NCBI RefSeq assembly: GCF_024494355.1 | Contig: NZ_JAKNQY010000001.1 | Location: forward strand, 285,127 to 349,126 | DNA from: Pseudomonas sp. Q11 | Lineage (GTDB): Bacteria > Pseudomonadota > Gammaproteobacteria > Pseudomonadales > Pseudomonadaceae | Direction: 5' to 3' | DNA length: 64,000 bases | Part shown: piece after piece, positions 45,849-55,154 of the stretch | Numbering within the stretch: the stretch's first letter is position 1 | Layout: the number at the start of each line of letters is the position of its first letter | The notes under the pieces: generated by a model | What the model was told of the DNA's origin: nothing | The model's input: the letters and a program-made list of their open reading frames with translations, nothing else | Database searches by the model: none | Program-made: the position numbers and the translations under genes

Positions 45849-47128
45849 AGTTGCGCGACGACGAAAAAGCCATGCTCGCTGGCGATCAAGGGCCGGCGGT
45901 GCAAAAAGCCATGGATTTGCTGGTGCGCTATGGCGAAGCCCTGGATGCGCAATGTCTGGTGGATACGCGAAATGTGGCCGGTACCATCGGAGCCACCACG
46001 CCCTTTCTGCGTCAGTACGCAGACCAAAATGGCGGCATGGATGCGGTGTTCAGCGAGTTCAACCTCGACAGCGCCGAATGGGTCAAGATTCCCCGGGTCA
46101 AGGTCCCGAGCAGCCACCTGCAGCAAGGCATCGACCCCCGGCACGCTGTACGCCAAGGCATCTCGCAAGACGTGGTCCGCATCTATGAAACAGGTCAGGC
46201 TTACAGCAGTGATCTGGGGGTACAACCCTTGAATACCTGTACGCCCTATCAGGTCGGCAACGTGCCGGTAAAGGGCGAACACTGCGCATGGATGGAATCC
46301 TCTGCGGTGATCTATATCAACTCGGTACTCGGTGCCCGCACCAATGCCGAAGGCCGGGAAAGCACGGGCGCGGCGATGCTGACCGGCAAGATCCCCTATT
46401 GGGGCCTGCACATCGAGGAGAACCGTCGCGGTACCCACCTGATCCAGCTGGACATAGAGGTAAGTACCACGGCTGACTGGGGGTTGCTCGGCTACTGGGT
46501 CGGTGAGCAGGTGCAGGACCGCATCCCGGTCATCCAGGGTTTGAGTCACCAGCCCAACCTGGCTCGCCTCAAGCATTTCGGGGCAGCGGCGGCTTCCAGT
46601 GGCGGGGTGGAAATGTATCACCTGGTTGGGGTGACACCTGAAGCCCAAACCAGCGAGCAGGCGTTTGGCGCGTCCCCGCCCCTGGCCACAATGCGCTTCG
46701 GCGAGGCCGAGCGGCGCTGGGCCTACGAGCAAGTCAATATCACCGCGCGTGATGACGAGATTGACTTCGTGATGCTCGGTTGCCCGCACTACAGCCTCGA
46801 ACAACTCTGGGAGGTCTGCCAATTGCTGGAAGGCCAACGCCTGAGTCCGAATACCGAACTCTGGATATTTACGGCGGCGTCGATCAAACAGCTCGCCGAT
46901 GTCGCCGGCTACACCCGCATCATCGAACAGGCCGGTGGGCATCTGATGACCGATACCTGCTCGGCCATTGGCAAGGTGGTTCCCACGGGCACACGGGTGG
47001 CGGCAGTCGATTCGGCCAAACAGGCGCACTACCTGCCTGCGATCATGGGTATCCAGACCTGGTTCGGCAGCACCGCCGATTGCGTTCAGGCCGCCATTGA
47101 GGGCCGTTGGAAAGGAGTATTGAGATGA
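45845..47128 (+). CDS. aconitase X, large (catalytic) subunit
   Basis: A 427-residue AcnX catalytic subunit (formerly DUF521). Family segments: LNTCTPYQVGNVPVKGEH at 129-146, WMESSAVIYINSVLGARTN at 149-167, MLGCPHYSLEQ at 310-320 and MTDTCSAIGKV at 368-378. Cys132, Cys313 and Cys372 are the likely iron-sulfur ligands. Known AcnX members dehydrate cis-3-hydroxy-L-proline or mevalonate 5-phosphate. The usual 3-hydroxyproline companion genes (ornithine cyclodeaminase-like reductase, proline racemase-like) are absent here. Co-occurrence with an IlvD-like dehydratase points to a different substrate. Confidence 0.9.
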   Translation: MKLRDDEKAMLAGDQGPAVQKAMDLLVRYGEALDAQCLVDTRNVAGTIGATTPFLRQYADQNGGMDAVFSEFNLDSAEWVKIPRVKVPSSHLQQGIDPRHAVRQGISQDVVRIYETGQAYSSDLGVQPLNTCTPYQVGNVPVKGEHCAWMESSAVIYINSVLGARTNAEGRESTGAAMLTGKIPYWGLHIEENRRGTHLIQLDIEVSTTADWGLLGYWVGEQVQDRIPVIQGLSHQPNLARLKHFGAAAASSGGVEMYHLVGVTPEAQTSEQAFGASPPLATMRFGEAERRWAYEQVNITARDDEIDFVMLGCPHYSLEQLWEVCQLLEGQRLSPNTELWIFTAASIKQLADVAGYTRIIEQAGGHLMTDTCSAIGKVVPTGTRVAAVDSAKQAHYLPAIMGIQTWFGSTADCVQAAIEGRWKGVLR

Positions 47129-47607
47129 GCACAACCTTCACCCTCACCGGCCGCAAGGTCGTAGGCGGCTGTTTCGAAGGCGAAGCACTGGTGACCCGGG
47201 ACCGCATCTCCGGCTGGGGCGGCATCGACCCGCGCAGCGGCACCGTCATTGAGACCCGTCACGAACTCAAGGGCATCAGCTTCGCCGGCAAAGTGCTGGT
47301 GTTTCCCGGAGCCAAGGGCTCGTCCGGCTGGTCCTCGCAGTTCCATATCGCCCGTATCGCCGGCGTAGCCCCGGGCGCCATGTTGTTCAACGAAATGACC
47401 GCAAAAATGGGCCTTGGCGCCGTGGTCGTCCATGCGCCGGCCATGACCGACTTCACAGAGGATCCATTGAGCCGTATTCAAACCGGGGATTGGGTTCGCG
47501 TCGATGCCGACGCCGGGACCGTTGAAGTGACTCCGCGTCAACTGCAAACCGATCAGTTCATATCGCGACACCCGACCGGCCCGGAGCGAACGCGGGACCT
47601 GTCGTAA
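47125..47607 (+). CDS. aconitase X, small (swivel) subunit
   Basis: A protein of about 160 residues from the ATG at 47125, overlapping the large-subunit stop by ATGA. It is the DUF126/AcnX swivelling domain. The active-site serine loop is GAKGSSGWSSQF near 71-82, followed by MGLGAVVVHAPAM. Typical small subunits read GRGSSSGS at the serine loop; GWSS here is a difference worth noting. The tail after residue 140 (LQTDQFISRHPTG) is longer than usual. It pairs with the large subunit to complete the active site. Confidence 0.87.
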   Translation: MSTTFTLTGRKVVGGCFEGEALVTRDRISGWGGIDPRSGTVIETRHELKGISFAGKVLVFPGAKGSSGWSSQFHIARIAGVAPGAMLFNEMTAKMGLGAVVVHAPAMTDFTEDPLSRIQTGDWVRVDADAGTVEVTPRQLQTDQFISRHPTGPERTRDLS

Positions 47608-47698
47608 CCGGAATCTGCCAGCCGCAACAACCGCTCCCGTGACCTTTGGTCATCGGGCTCGGGGTCGGCTGCCCTTTTTACATCTCAAAGGTAGTTTT

Positions 47699-48976
47699 AT
47701 GGCTCATGTCATTCGCACGGTACGCCGTACCAGCGCCCCCACCGCTCAACGCTTGCAGGCCGACGTATGCATTGTCGGCGCGGGTATCTCCGGTATTTCC
47801 GCCGCTCTGGAGGCCGCAGCGCTCGGCAAACGCGTCGTGCTGTTCGATGCCCTGCCGATGCTCGGCGGCCAGGCGGTCGGCTCAATTATCGGGACGTTCT
47901 GCGGGTTGTTCTCCAATGGTCCGAACCGCCGGTTGCTGACCCACGGTATCGCCGACGACATCCTTCGTGACCTGGGCGCCTCGGGGGACTTGCATCAGGC
48001 CATTGGCCCCCTGACGACTGTTGTTTACTACGACGAAGTTGCCTTGGGCCGATGGATTGGCCAGAAAGTCCTCGACGCCGGGATCACCGTGGTGCTCGGT
48101 GCAGTGTTACGCGATGTAGTGCGCGAAGGTCCGCGGATCCGGGAAGTGGAACTGGCCACCCGCTACGGCGATGTGCGTGTCGCGGCCAACGGTTTTATCG
48201 ACGCCAGCGGAGACGCGGCATTAGTCTGGAACGCCGGGCTTGCCTGTCGCGAGCCGGATACACCCATCTATGGCACCCAGATGTTCGTCCTTGAGCATAT
48301 CAATGAAGCGTACTTGCCCACCCGCGCGCAATTCACCGAACGGGTCAAACAAAAGGCCAAAAGCTACGGTATCGAACGCGACGACGGACTGTTCTTTCAG
48401 TTCCCCGGGCGTGGCACCGCGGCCTTCAACATGACTCACATCGAAACGCCTCTGGATCCGGTGGCCGCTTCCCATGTCGCCATCGCCGGACGCCAGCAGG
48501 TGGACCTGGTGATCAACTTCCTTCAGTCGGAGTATCCCGAGGCCTACAGCAAGGCCAAGGTACGGGCATACGCGCTGCCAGGTATTCGCCAGACCCGCTG
48601 GATTGTCGGACATCATCATTTGACAACCGACGAAGTGCGGGCGGCGACGATATTTCCAGACGCGGTAGCCCGTACATCCTGGCCAGTGGAACTACACGGC
48701 AATACCAGTGGTTATCAGTGGGAGCCCTTTGGTGACGATCACATTCACAGTGTGCCGTTGCGCAGCATGCTTGCCGAGGGTAGCGATAACCTGGTCGTGG
48801 CCGGGCGCTGCATCGACGCTGACGCGGCCGCGCTGTCGAGTGTCCGGGTGATGGGCCCCTGTATCGCAATGGGGGCCGCTGCGGCCCATGCGCTGGACCT
48901 CGCGGGCCCCGATGGCAGGTTGAGTGACATACCCGCCCCGGCATTGCGCGAGCGGCTGGCGTTCAATCTGGAATAG
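47699..48976 (+). CDS. FAD-dependent oxidoreductase (FAD_oxidored family)
   Basis: A 425-residue flavoprotein with the dinucleotide-binding GAGISG at 27-32 and acidic residue Asp50 at the end of strand 2 (VVLFDALP). MLGGQAVGSIIG follows, and the FIDASGDAALVWNAG segment is typical of the PF12831 group. A C-terminal CIDADAAALSSVRVMGPCIAMGAAAAHAL segment closes the FAD site. No signal peptide or membrane anchor is seen. It probably oxidises a hydroxy- or enoic acid in the pathway with the two dehydratases. The ATG at 47699 is supported by AAAGGT upstream. Confidence 0.83.
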   Translation: MAHVIRTVRRTSAPTAQRLQADVCIVGAGISGISAALEAAALGKRVVLFDALPMLGGQAVGSIIGTFCGLFSNGPNRRLLTHGIADDILRDLGASGDLHQAIGPLTTVVYYDEVALGRWIGQKVLDAGITVVLGAVLRDVVREGPRIREVELATRYGDVRVAANGFIDASGDAALVWNAGLACREPDTPIYGTQMFVLEHINEAYLPTRAQFTERVKQKAKSYGIERDDGLFFQFPGRGTAAFNMTHIETPLDPVAASHVAIAGRQQVDLVINFLQSEYPEAYSKAKVRAYALPGIRQTRWIVGHHHLTTDEVRAATIFPDAVARTSWPVELHGNTSGYQWEPFGDDHIHSVPLRSMLAEGSDNLVVAGRCIDADAAALSSVRVMGPCIAMGAAAAHALDLAGPDGRLSDIPAPALRERLAFNLE

Positions 48977-49058
48977 TTCTGAAAGCAGTTCGACGCGCCC
49001 ACCATTCAAACGGGGGGCGCCACTCCAACAAAAATAAAAAATGCAGTGGAGAACGCAC

Positions 49059-50423
49059 ATGTCACAGTCCCGCACCCTGGACGTAGCGGCGCTTATAGAA
49101 GGTCGCAAACTGTCACGCTTCAACTACGTGGTGATTCTGGTCTCGGTTCTGATCACCTTCCTCGATGGCTTCGATTTGCTGGTGCTGTCGCACACGGCCT
49201 CTTACATCGCCGATGAAGTCGGCCTGGACAAGATCCAGCTGGGCGAGATTTTCTCCATCGGCCTGCTGGGAATGATGCTCGGTGGATTCTTCTTCGGCTA
49301 CCTGGGTGACCGAATCGGGCGGCGTCCCACCATTCTTCTTTCCACCTGCTCATTTGGGGTATTGACCTTACTGTTTGCCTTGGCCAACAGCTATGAGTCG
49401 CTGATGGTCCTGCGCTTTCTCAACGGCTTCGCCCTGGGCGCCATGTTGCCGTTGTGCTGGGCCTTGAACATTGAGTTCGTACCCAAGCGTTATCGCTCGA
49501 CGGTGGTGACCATCATCATGGTCGGATTCAGTCTGGGCAGCGCGATGGCCGGCCCGATCACCGTCTGGCTGGCGCCGCATGTCGGTTGGCAGGGGGTGTT
49601 CGTGTTAGGTGGCGTACTGACCCTGGCCGCCAGCGTGCTGCTGTTTTTCACCCTGCCCGAATCGGTCCGGTTCCTGGCCAGCAAGCGTAAAGGCCCGGAA
49701 AAAATCACGGCAACGCTCAAGCGCATGGATTCGAGCCTGGATGTGCGACCTGGCGACCGCTTCGTCCTACTGGACGAGCCGGATCTGGGCCACAAGGAAT
49801 TTCGGGTCAGCCAACTGTTTATCGGCCGCCTGAAATGGGTTACCCCGATGATCTGGCTGGGCTACTCCGCCAGTTCCATGGCCATGTACTTTCTCGCCTC
49901 GTGGAGCCCACTGGTCTATCAGTACGCAGGATTTGACCGCGCGACAGCTTCGTGGGTCAGCTCGATCGCCTCGTTCAGCGGCGCAATGGCGGGCTTGGCG
50001 ATGATGCGTTTCGTCGATACCCGCGGCCCATATATGGTGATGATCTATCCGTTGCTGGCGTTGCCTTTCCTGCTGGTATTGGGCATCTCCGGCATGCAGG
50101 GCACCGCGTTCCTGATGCTGAGCCTGGTAGGGGCCGTGTTCGTCAAAGGCTCCCACTACGGCATCCTCAGTATCGCCGGGGTCTTCTACCCCAGCGCTAT
50201 CCGCGCCAATGGTGCGGGCTGGGCCACCTCGATCGCCAAGATCGGTTCGATCCTTGGCCCATTGCTGGGCGCTTATGTACTGAACAGCGGAATGCCAGTG
50301 GTCAAGAGCTTCCTGGTCCTGGCCATCTGTCCGGCAATACTGGCCGCCTGTGCGTTCGCAATCGGTCACCTGACCCGCCACGACCTTGCGGTGGATCCAT
50401 TGCCGGCACCGTCACAGACGTGA
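49059..50423 (+). CDS. MFS transporter, AAHS (aromatic acid:H+ symporter) type, copy 1
   Basis: A protein of about 454 residues with 12 predicted transmembrane helices. It has the AAHS motifs VLITFLDGFDLLVLSHTASYIADE in TM1, the GYLGDRIGRRPTI loop 2-3 signature, and LPLCWALNIEFVPKRYRST in TM5-6. This family carries carboxylates such as 4-hydroxybenzoate or other acids. GGAG lies nine bases before the ATG at 49059. It shares roughly three quarters of its residues by eye with the second copy at 51825. It is placed directly after the pathway enzymes. Confidence 0.88.
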   Translation: MSQSRTLDVAALIEGRKLSRFNYVVILVSVLITFLDGFDLLVLSHTASYIADEVGLDKIQLGEIFSIGLLGMMLGGFFFGYLGDRIGRRPTILLSTCSFGVLTLLFALANSYESLMVLRFLNGFALGAMLPLCWALNIEFVPKRYRSTVVTIIMVGFSLGSAMAGPITVWLAPHVGWQGVFVLGGVLTLAASVLLFFTLPESVRFLASKRKGPEKITATLKRMDSSLDVRPGDRFVLLDEPDLGHKEFRVSQLFIGRLKWVTPMIWLGYSASSMAMYFLASWSPLVYQYAGFDRATASWVSSIASFSGAMAGLAMMRFVDTRGPYMVMIYPLLALPFLLVLGISGMQGTAFLMLSLVGAVFVKGSHYGILSIAGVFYPSAIRANGAGWATSIAKIGSILGPLLGAYVLNSGMPVVKSFLVLAICPAILAACAFAIGHLTRHDLAVDPLPAPSQT

Positions 50424-50467
50424 CCGCCTGCCTCTGACCCACAAAACCTAGACCCATGCCTGCTGCG

Positions 50468-50487
50468 CCGCGTCGTCACCGACGCGG
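50468..50487. other. intergenic hairpin before the OprD gene
   Basis: CCGCGTCG and CGACGCGG form a perfect 8-bp stem with a 4-base loop (TCAC), between copy 1 of the transporter and the porin gene. It has no T-tract, so it could be a transcript-stabilising stem or partial terminator that tunes porin against enzyme expression. Confidence 0.4.
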
Positions 50488-50542
50488 TCAGGCAAAACTC
50501 GCCCCGGATAATCTTCATCCCTCTCCTGAGAGCAATAAAAAA

Positions 50543-51772
50543 ATGAACAGGAATCTACCCTTCTTCACCGCACTTGCACTCTTGTGTCACGGCAGCTACG
50601 CCCAGGCAGACTTTCTCAAGGACAGCAGCGCGACGTTGACCACGCGCAATTTCTATCTCAATCGCGACTTTCGCCAGAGTGGCGCGCCCCAGGCCAAGGC
50701 CGAAGAATGGACCCAAGGCTTCTTCGCCGAACTTCAGTCCGGCTACACCGAAGGTACCGTTGGATTTGGCCTCGATGCCTTGGGCGAACTGGGGATCAAG
50801 CTCGACTCGGGCCGAGGTCGACGGGGCACCGCACTGTTGCCCTACGGACCCGACAGCAACCAGCCAGTTGACGAGTACAGCGAACTGGGGCTGACGGCAA
50901 AAATGCGTCTGTCCCAGACCCGGCTCAAGGTAGGAACCCTGATGCCGATTCACCCGCTGGCGTATTACAGCGATACCCGACTACTGCCCTCGACCTTCAC
51001 CGGCGCCTACCTGACGTCGAGCGAAGTCGAGAACTTGACCGTCACCGCAGCGAGGTTGACAGCGGCCAACGGCCGCGACTCTTCCAGTAATGACGACATC
51101 AGCTACGCCGGCCAGAGCAGCGATCATCTAGACCTGCTCGGCGGCGACTATACGCTGGGCAAGAACCTGACCCTGCGCTACCACCGAGGAGAGCTGCAGG
51201 ACATCTACCGCCAGCACTTTTCCGGAGTGATTCACATACTGCCATTGGGAGAAGGCATGAGCCTGCGCTCCGACTTGCGCTACGTCGACAGTAGCGACAC
51301 GGGCGCCGCAAAGGCCGGGAAGATCGACAACCGCAACTTCAATGGCATGTTCACCCTGACCGTCGGCGCCCAGCGATTCGCCGCGGCGTTTCAGCACCTG
51401 TCGGGAGACAGTGTGTATCCAGTGATCGACACCGGCACTCCGTATGTGGCGAACCTCGTCACCTATAACCCCTTCACCAAGGCCAACGAGAAATCCTGGC
51501 AACTGCGTTACGAATATGACTTCGCCGCGCTCGGCATACCAGGCCTGACGTTCATGACCCGATATGTGAAAGGCAGCGATATCCGCACCAGTACGGTAAA
51601 CGACGGCAGTGAGTGGGAACGTGATACCGACCTGACCTACGTCTTCCAGAGCGGTGCACTGGAAGGCCTGAACCTGCGCTGGCGCAACGTCACGTACCGG
51701 TCCGGGGATGGCCTGACCCAGCAGCTCGATGAAAATCGCCTGATCGTCGGTTACACCTGGAAATTGTGGTGA
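50543..51772 (+). CDS. OprD-family outer-membrane porin
   Basis: A protein of about 409 residues with a signal peptide (MNRNLPFFTALALLCHGSYAQA, cleavage near 22). The OprD pattern is clear: FLKDSSATLTTRNFYLNRDFRQ, EEWTQGFFAELQSGYTEGTVGFGLDALGELGIKLDSG and a terminal beta-strand ending in YTWKLW for barrel insertion. OprD/OccK-type porins pass amino acids or carboxylates; with the acid pathway here it probably takes the OccK-like carboxylate role. The inner ATG at 50543 is the one that gives the signal peptide. Confidence 0.88.
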   Translation: MNRNLPFFTALALLCHGSYAQADFLKDSSATLTTRNFYLNRDFRQSGAPQAKAEEWTQGFFAELQSGYTEGTVGFGLDALGELGIKLDSGRGRRGTALLPYGPDSNQPVDEYSELGLTAKMRLSQTRLKVGTLMPIHPLAYYSDTRLLPSTFTGAYLTSSEVENLTVTAARLTAANGRDSSSNDDISYAGQSSDHLDLLGGDYTLGKNLTLRYHRGELQDIYRQHFSGVIHILPLGEGMSLRSDLRYVDSSDTGAAKAGKIDNRNFNGMFTLTVGAQRFAAAFQHLSGDSVYPVIDTGTPYVANLVTYNPFTKANEKSWQLRYEYDFAALGIPGLTFMTRYVKGSDIRTSTVNDGSEWERDTDLTYVFQSGALEGLNLRWRNVTYRSGDGLTQQLDENRLIVGYTWKLW

Positions 51773-51824
51773 GCCCGGCATACCGGAACACGCTCACTGG
51801 GGTCTTACTGTGTGGAGAGCAATC

Positions 51825-53189
51825 ATGATTCCGTCACGCGCAATTGATGTCGCCGCCTTGATTGAGGGGCGCAAACTGTCGAGTTTCAACTATCTGATTA
51901 TCTGTGTGTCGGTGCTGATCACCTTCCTTGATGGCTTTGACTTGCTGATGCTCTCCCATACCGCCGCCTACATGGCCGAGGAGATTGGCCTGGATAAACT
52001 GCAATTGGGCAACATCTTTTCCATCGGTTTGTTCGGCATGATGCTGGGTGGATTCTTTTTCGGTTATCTGGGTGACCGGATTGGCCGCCGCCCGACCATC
52101 ATCCTGTCCACCAGCGCCTTTGGCCTGATGACCTTGCTGTTCACCTTGGCCGATAGTTACGCCTCGTTGCTGATCTTGCGCTTTCTCAATGGCTTTGCCT
52201 TGGGCGCCATGTTGCCACTTTGCTGGGCTTTGAATATCGAGTTTGTGCCCAAGCGCTACCGTGCAAGCGTGATCACCATCATCATGGTTGGCTTCAGCCT
52301 CGGCGGCGCGGTGGCCGGTCCCCTGACCGTGTGGATGGCGCCACACTACGGCTGGGCCAGCGTGTTTGCGCTGGGCGGCATCGCGACGTTGCTTTCCAGT
52401 GTGCTGTTGTTTTTCACCCTGCCAGAATCGGTGCGATTTCTGGTGAGCAAGCAAAGACGGCCGGAAACCGTGGCGCGGATCCTCAAGCGCCTGGATCCGG
52501 GCATCGATCTTCGCCCCGGGGATCGCTATTTTCTTGGCGATGAAATCGACATAGGCCACCAACCATTCCGTGTCGGGCAGTTGTTCATCGGCAAACTGAA
52601 ATGGATCACGCCCATGATCTGGATTGGCTTCGGAGCAAGCTCCATGGCCATGTACTTTCTCGCGTCATGGAGCCCGCTGGTGTACCAGTACGCAGGCTTC
52701 GACCGGGCTACCGCGTCATGGGTGAGCTCCTTCGCGTCGTTCAGCGGCGCCATGGCCGGGCTCGTGTTGATGCGAGTGGTCGACACCCGGGGGCCCTACG
52801 CCGTAATGATATACCCCCTGCTGTCGTTACCCTTTTTGCTGGTCCTGGGCATCGGCGAACTGCAAGGTAATGCCTTTATTGCGCTGAGCCTGGTGGGCGC
52901 TATTTTCGTCAAGGGCAGCCACTACGGCATTACCAGTATCGCCGGGATTTTCTACCCCAGTGCCATTCGCGGCAACGGCGCCGGATGGGCAGCATCGATG
53001 GGTAAGATCGGCTCTGTATGCGGACCGTTACTCGGCGCCTATGTGCTCAACAGCGGCATGCCCGTGGTGAAGAGCTTCGCAGTACTGGCTCTGTGCCCTG
53101 CGGTACTTGGAGTGTGTGCCTATGTCGTGGCCCGCATTGATCGGCGCTCAACCGTGAACACCGAGCTTGTGACCACGTCGCAGCCCTAG
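51825..53189 (+). CDS. MFS transporter, AAHS type, copy 2
   Basis: A protein of about 454 residues and a close paralogue of the transporter at 49059, starting IDVAALIEGRKLSSFNYL where copy 1 has LDVAALIEGRKLSRFNYV. It has the same TM1 LDGFDLLMLSHTAAYMAEE, GDRIGRRPT and LCWALNIEFVPKRYRAS motifs. GGAG precedes the ATG at 51825. Differences cluster in loops and the C-terminal tail, so the two may differ in affinity or substrate stereochemistry. It ends the cluster and is convergent with the OPT gene. Confidence 0.88.
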   Translation: MIPSRAIDVAALIEGRKLSSFNYLIICVSVLITFLDGFDLLMLSHTAAYMAEEIGLDKLQLGNIFSIGLFGMMLGGFFFGYLGDRIGRRPTIILSTSAFGLMTLLFTLADSYASLLILRFLNGFALGAMLPLCWALNIEFVPKRYRASVITIIMVGFSLGGAVAGPLTVWMAPHYGWASVFALGGIATLLSSVLLFFTLPESVRFLVSKQRRPETVARILKRLDPGIDLRPGDRYFLGDEIDIGHQPFRVGQLFIGKLKWITPMIWIGFGASSMAMYFLASWSPLVYQYAGFDRATASWVSSFASFSGAMAGLVLMRVVDTRGPYAVMIYPLLSLPFLLVLGIGELQGNAFIALSLVGAIFVKGSHYGITSIAGIFYPSAIRGNGAGWAASMGKIGSVCGPLLGAYVLNSGMPVVKSFAVLALCPAVLGVCAYVVARIDRRSTVNTELVTTSQP

Positions 53190-53218
53190 AAAGACGGGTC
53201 GCCCGCCTTCCCCCACCC

Positions 53219-54961
53219 TCACCAATTCCCAACCATTTGCCACAACGATGCCCCCACCCCGGTAATGCTCTCCCCGGCAATCAACCCCGCCGCCGCGGTG
53301 ATGGCAAAGCGTTCTGTAAGGCTCGGCCAGCGGCAGCTCACCAGCCAGGTGAGTACCGCGCCGAGGGCCATCATCAGCGACACCGAGGCCGGCAAGACGA
53401 ACGCCAGGCCCAAAGCCGCCGTGCTGGGCAAGTAACGGGCCCGATGAGTGGGCAGTACGCTGTCGAGGATCCCCAACAGCACGCCGGCCACGGCACCGAT
53501 GATGACCGCCCAACGAATGCTCGCTGACAGTGAGTCCAGACCCAGGGTCAGGGTTTGCGCCACGGCTTTCCAGGTGGCCACCGCCGGGGCTGGCCACTCT
53601 TGGGTGAGCAGCATCGATTGCGGGTCCGGGATCAGGGCCAGGTAGGCCAATACCCCAACGATGCTTCCGACGAAAATCCCCAGGGTCTGGGCGATCAACT
53701 GCTTGTGCGGTGTGGCGCCAATCGCCCGGCCCACCTTGAAGTCGTTCATCAAGTCCGTGCATTGACCCGCCGCACCGCCCGCGGTGTTGGCGCTCATCAA
53801 GTTGATCGGCACCTGTCCCGGGGCGACGATGCCAAAACTCAGCTGGGACAACTGCCCGATCGCACCGATGGGCGCAATGCCCGTGGCGCCGACCACCCTG
53901 GCCGCCACCGCCGCCAGGCAGATCGCCAAGGGAATGGTCAACAACGCCATCCAGGGGTTGATGCCAAACAACAGCGCTTGCAGGCTCACCACCAAAACGA
54001 TTGCCACCAGGAAACCGGCGGCAGGTCCGGTCTTGGGCACCACCCAGGTCGCCCCGCCGCCCGCCTTGGTGGACGTGTGCAATGCCCACAAGCGAATCGC
54101 CAGGGAGGTCAGGGTCGAACATACCATCAGACTCACCCCCGGCCACAGTAACCACTCCACCAGCACCGCGAACTGCGGGCCGCTGCTGTCCGGCGGCAGT
54201 TGCACCAAGCCTTGCTCCAGCAGCCACGGCGCCAAGCCGCCCCATGCCAGCAAGGCGCCGAGCAGCAGGGTCAAGCCAACGCGAATCCCGATGATCCCGC
54301 CAAAACCTACCAACAACAGCGAAGGGTCAGCGGTAAACGTCAGGCGTTCCAACTGCGGGGTCGGCGACCAGCGCGGGAAAGCCCACATGAAGGTATCGAC
54401 CCATTTGACCAGCCCGGACAGCAGCGCGGCGCTAAGCAATACCTTCAAGCGCTTCGCCGCTTCGTGGCCGTGGTTGTAGATATGCAGAAGGGTTTCCAGG
54501 GTCGCCATGCCCTCGGGGAATTTCAGCGCTTTGTCATTGAGCAGCGAGGGTCGCAGGTACCAGGCGATCCACACCCCCAGGAAGCTCACCGAGAACACCC
54601 AGGCGATCATCGGGACGACGTCCAACTGTTGACCGGTCAGCAAGGTGTAGGCCGGGATGGGCGCAACCAGCCCACCGGAAATGATTGACGCAGCGGCTGA
54701 GGCCACGGTCTGGTTGATGTTGCTTTCGTGCAGTGTCCAGGGCAGTTGCGCGTTGGAGCGCTTGGCCAGGCCTTGCCAGATGCCATAGCCGATCAGCAAG
54801 GCAATGATCGACATGTTGAACGACCAGCCGATCTTGAGGCCGGCGTACACATTGGAAGGCGTCAACAGGATACCGATCACGATTCCCGTACCGACCGCTC
54901 GCAGGCTGAGCTCACGTTCGACAGGGTAATCCAGGGCGATTGTTGGCGAGGTTGGGTGCAT
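53219..54961 (-). CDS. OPT family oligopeptide/metal-chelate transporter
   Basis: A 580-residue inner-membrane protein with about 14-16 hydrophobic helices and the OPT pattern: GTGIVIGILLTPSNVYAGLKIGWSFNMS near the N-terminus, KALKFPEGMATLETLLH, and SANTAGGAAGQCTDLMNDFKVGRAIGATPHKQLIAQTLG in the middle. OPT proteins import small peptides or metal chelates. No partner genes are adjacent. The stop is about 30 bases from the opposing MFS gene, so the two transcripts probably overlap at their ends. Confidence 0.88.
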   Translation of the reverse strand: MHPTSPTIALDYPVERELSLRAVGTGIVIGILLTPSNVYAGLKIGWSFNMSIIALLIGYGIWQGLAKRSNAQLPWTLHESNINQTVASAAASIISGGLVAPIPAYTLLTGQQLDVVPMIAWVFSVSFLGVWIAWYLRPSLLNDKALKFPEGMATLETLLHIYNHGHEAAKRLKVLLSAALLSGLVKWVDTFMWAFPRWSPTPQLERLTFTADPSLLLVGFGGIIGIRVGLTLLLGALLAWGGLAPWLLEQGLVQLPPDSSGPQFAVLVEWLLWPGVSLMVCSTLTSLAIRLWALHTSTKAGGGATWVVPKTGPAAGFLVAIVLVVSLQALLFGINPWMALLTIPLAICLAAVAARVVGATGIAPIGAIGQLSQLSFGIVAPGQVPINLMSANTAGGAAGQCTDLMNDFKVGRAIGATPHKQLIAQTLGIFVGSIVGVLAYLALIPDPQSMLLTQEWPAPAVATWKAVAQTLTLGLDSLSASIRWAVIIGAVAGVLLGILDSVLPTHRARYLPSTAALGLAFVLPASVSLMMALGAVLTWLVSCRWPSLTERFAITAAAGLIAGESITGVGASLWQMVGNW

Positions 54962-55154
54962 GCGAATTCCTTATCGGCAATGAGACAGCGCGATCACTCA
55001 ACGCGGCGACTTAACAAGTGAGCGCTGCATTGGCGGAAGGTTCACATGACAGGGACAAGCCCTTGCAAGCGCTTAACGCTCATATCGAGGTTTTCCCGGG
55101 GCGGTTGCGGGCTCGACGAGGGATGTTTGCTTTGTGATTCTCCGTGTATCAGGC

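Noticed and set aside
45734..47134. 466-codon minus-strand frame opposite aconitase X
   Set aside because: Shadow of the AcnX large subunit; no independent signals.
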